Source: AP-15 sp963777435 | GTDB lineage: Bacteria; Pseudomonadota; Alphaproteobacteria; ATCC43930; CGMCC-115725 | NCBI GenBank assembly: GCA_963777435.1 | Contig: CAVZQT010000003.1 | Coordinates: forward strand, 248,001 to 312,000 | Length of the DNA stretch: 64,000 nucleotides | Direction: 5' to 3' | Shown: positions 63,246-64,000 of the stretch, piece by piece | Numbering within the stretch: the first letter of the stretch is position 1 | Layout of the letters: each line of letters begins with the position of its first letter | Program-made: the position numbers and the translations under genes | The notes under the pieces: model-generated | Told to the model about the DNA's origin: nothing | The model's database searches: none | Seen by the model: only the letters and a program-made list of their open reading frames with translations

Positions 63246-64000
63246 ATGAACGACACGCCCCTAATCGAATTGCCTGATCTGAAGAGCCTTGGCGCGATCG
63301 GGCAGCCCTTGCGCCGCAAAGAGGACGAGCGGCTGCTGACCGGGCGCGGCCGCTTCAGCGATGATTTCACGCTGCCGGGTCAGGCCTATATGGCGGTCGT
63401 TCGTTCGCCATATTCGCACGCCCGTATCATGCATATTGACACGCGACGGGCATCGGCGTTGCCCGGCTTACTCGGCATCTTTACCGGAAGCGATTGCGCC
63501 GCCGACGGCCTCACACCGATCCCGCATAACCCGGTGCCGCAGACCCGCTATGACATGAAATTGACCGGCCCGGGTGGCGGATCGATTTTTATCGGTCCGC
63601 AGATGCTGCTGCCCTCTGACAAGGTGCGCCATGTCGGCGAGGCGGTAGCGATCGTCGTCGCGGACACGGCTGCGCAGGCGCAGGACGCCGCCGAGGCCAT
63701 AGCTATCGACTATCAGGAATTGCGGTGGATCGCGCAGATCAAGGAGGCACTCGCCCCAGGTGCGCCGGCAGTGTGGGACGAGGCGCCGGACAATGTGCTG
63801 GTCGATACGTATTTTGGCGACGCGGCGGCGACCGAGCGCGCCTTTGCCGCCGCCGACCACATCGTCGAGATGGAGTTCAATGTCGGCCGGGTGACCGGGG
63901 TCCCGATGGAGCCCCGCGCCGCCCTCGGCTATTGGGACAGGGCGACCGGCCGCGGCACCTTGTGGGCCGGCAGCGGCGGGGCGGTGCGGCAAAAGATCGA
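63246..64000 (+). CDS. Xanthine dehydrogenase-family molybdopterin-binding subunit, N-terminal part (cut by window edge)
   Basis: An open frame from the ATG at 63246 runs off the right edge, giving about 251 residues. The start QPLRRKEDERLLTGRGRFSD is typical of the large molybdenum subunits of CoxL/aldehyde oxidase-type dehydrogenases, followed by the hammerhead part VVRSPYSHARIMHIDTRRA, DKVRHVGEAVAIVVADTAAQ and VGRVTGVPMEPRAALGYWDR. The cofactor-binding C-terminus is outside the window, so carbon monoxide dehydrogenase, aldehyde oxidase and nicotine/isoquinoline-type functions are all open. Confidence 0.9.
   Translation, partial: MNDTPLIELPDLKSLGAIGQPLRRKEDERLLTGRGRFSDDFTLPGQAYMAVVRSPYSHARIMHIDTRRASALPGLLGIFTGSDCAADGLTPIPHNPVPQTRYDMKLTGPGGGSIFIGPQMLLPSDKVRHVGEAVAIVVADTAAQAQDAAEAIAIDYQELRWIAQIKEALAPGAPAVWDEAPDNVLVDTYFGDAAATERAFAAADHIVEMEFNVGRVTGVPMEPRAALGYWDRATGRGTLWAGSGGAVRQKI

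Overview
This window looks like chromosomal DNA of a GC-rich alphaproteobacterium. The evidence is the set and order of its regulators and housekeeping genes: a RegB/RegA redox two-component pair, a ChvG/ChvI pair divergent from pckA and followed by a short HPr kinase, RapZ, EIIA, HPr and Enzyme I, the hisB-hisH-hisA-hisF-hisE cluster divergent from hslVU, and ruvCAB-tolQRAB-pal-cpoB-tilS-ftsH-glmM. Dehydrogenase, amidohydrolase and PhzF-type genes suggest a soil or environmental heterotroph, perhaps near the Rhodospirillales. That placement below class level is a guess.

Layout. 1-3.5 kb: a two-component flavin monooxygenase (reductase plus oxygenase), a GlcG/HbpS protein and a CodA-like amidohydrolase. 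3.6-9.4 kb: a visibly lower-GC accessory island with a membrane-protein gene split by an in-frame TGA, a cytidine deaminase, a HAD phosphatase, a complete IS630-type element (5700-6883) and a probable type II restriction-modification pair. 9.4-15 kb: RegBA, a Rieske protein, an ABC ATPase/permease pair without a binding protein, a NepR-like small gene with a rich upstream region, and a Uma2-type gene. 15-21 kb: the his cluster on the minus strand, then hslVU behind a heat-shock-like promoter. 21-26 kb: a methyltransferase, a tandem pair of beta-propeller genes, a small coiled-coil gene with zapA, a probable 6S RNA, and a YmdB-type phosphoesterase. 26-40 kb: yebC, ruvCAB, the tol-pal operon, tilS, ftsH, glmM and thiD. 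40-48 kb: assorted metabolic and unknown genes, including a CinA-like/nucleotidyltransferase fusion. 48-57.4 kb: pckA divergent from chvI-chvG-hprK-rapZ-EIIA-ptsH-ptsI, a carbon/envelope signalling block. 57.4-64 kb: a membrane-linked GMC dehydrogenase (three subunits plus small proteins) and the start of a molybdopterin dehydrogenase.

Quality of the sequence. Six genes are broken by frameshifts. The four best resolved (tolB, thiD, pckA twice, and the first beta-propeller gene) carry single extra A/T bases inside short A or T runs. Because tolB, thiD and pckA are housekeeping genes, I suspect assembly or read indels rather than true decay. The cytochrome c gene shows a different lesion that looks like a short deletion between direct repeats.

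The candidates most likely to be new biology are the restriction-modification pair with an unfamiliar PD-(D/E)XK nuclease, the surrounding island with the cytidine deaminase/HAD convergent pair, the CodA-like protein lacking two catalytic acids, the NepR-like gene with an EcfG-type promoter and nested dyads, and the CinA-like/nucleotidyltransferase fusion.
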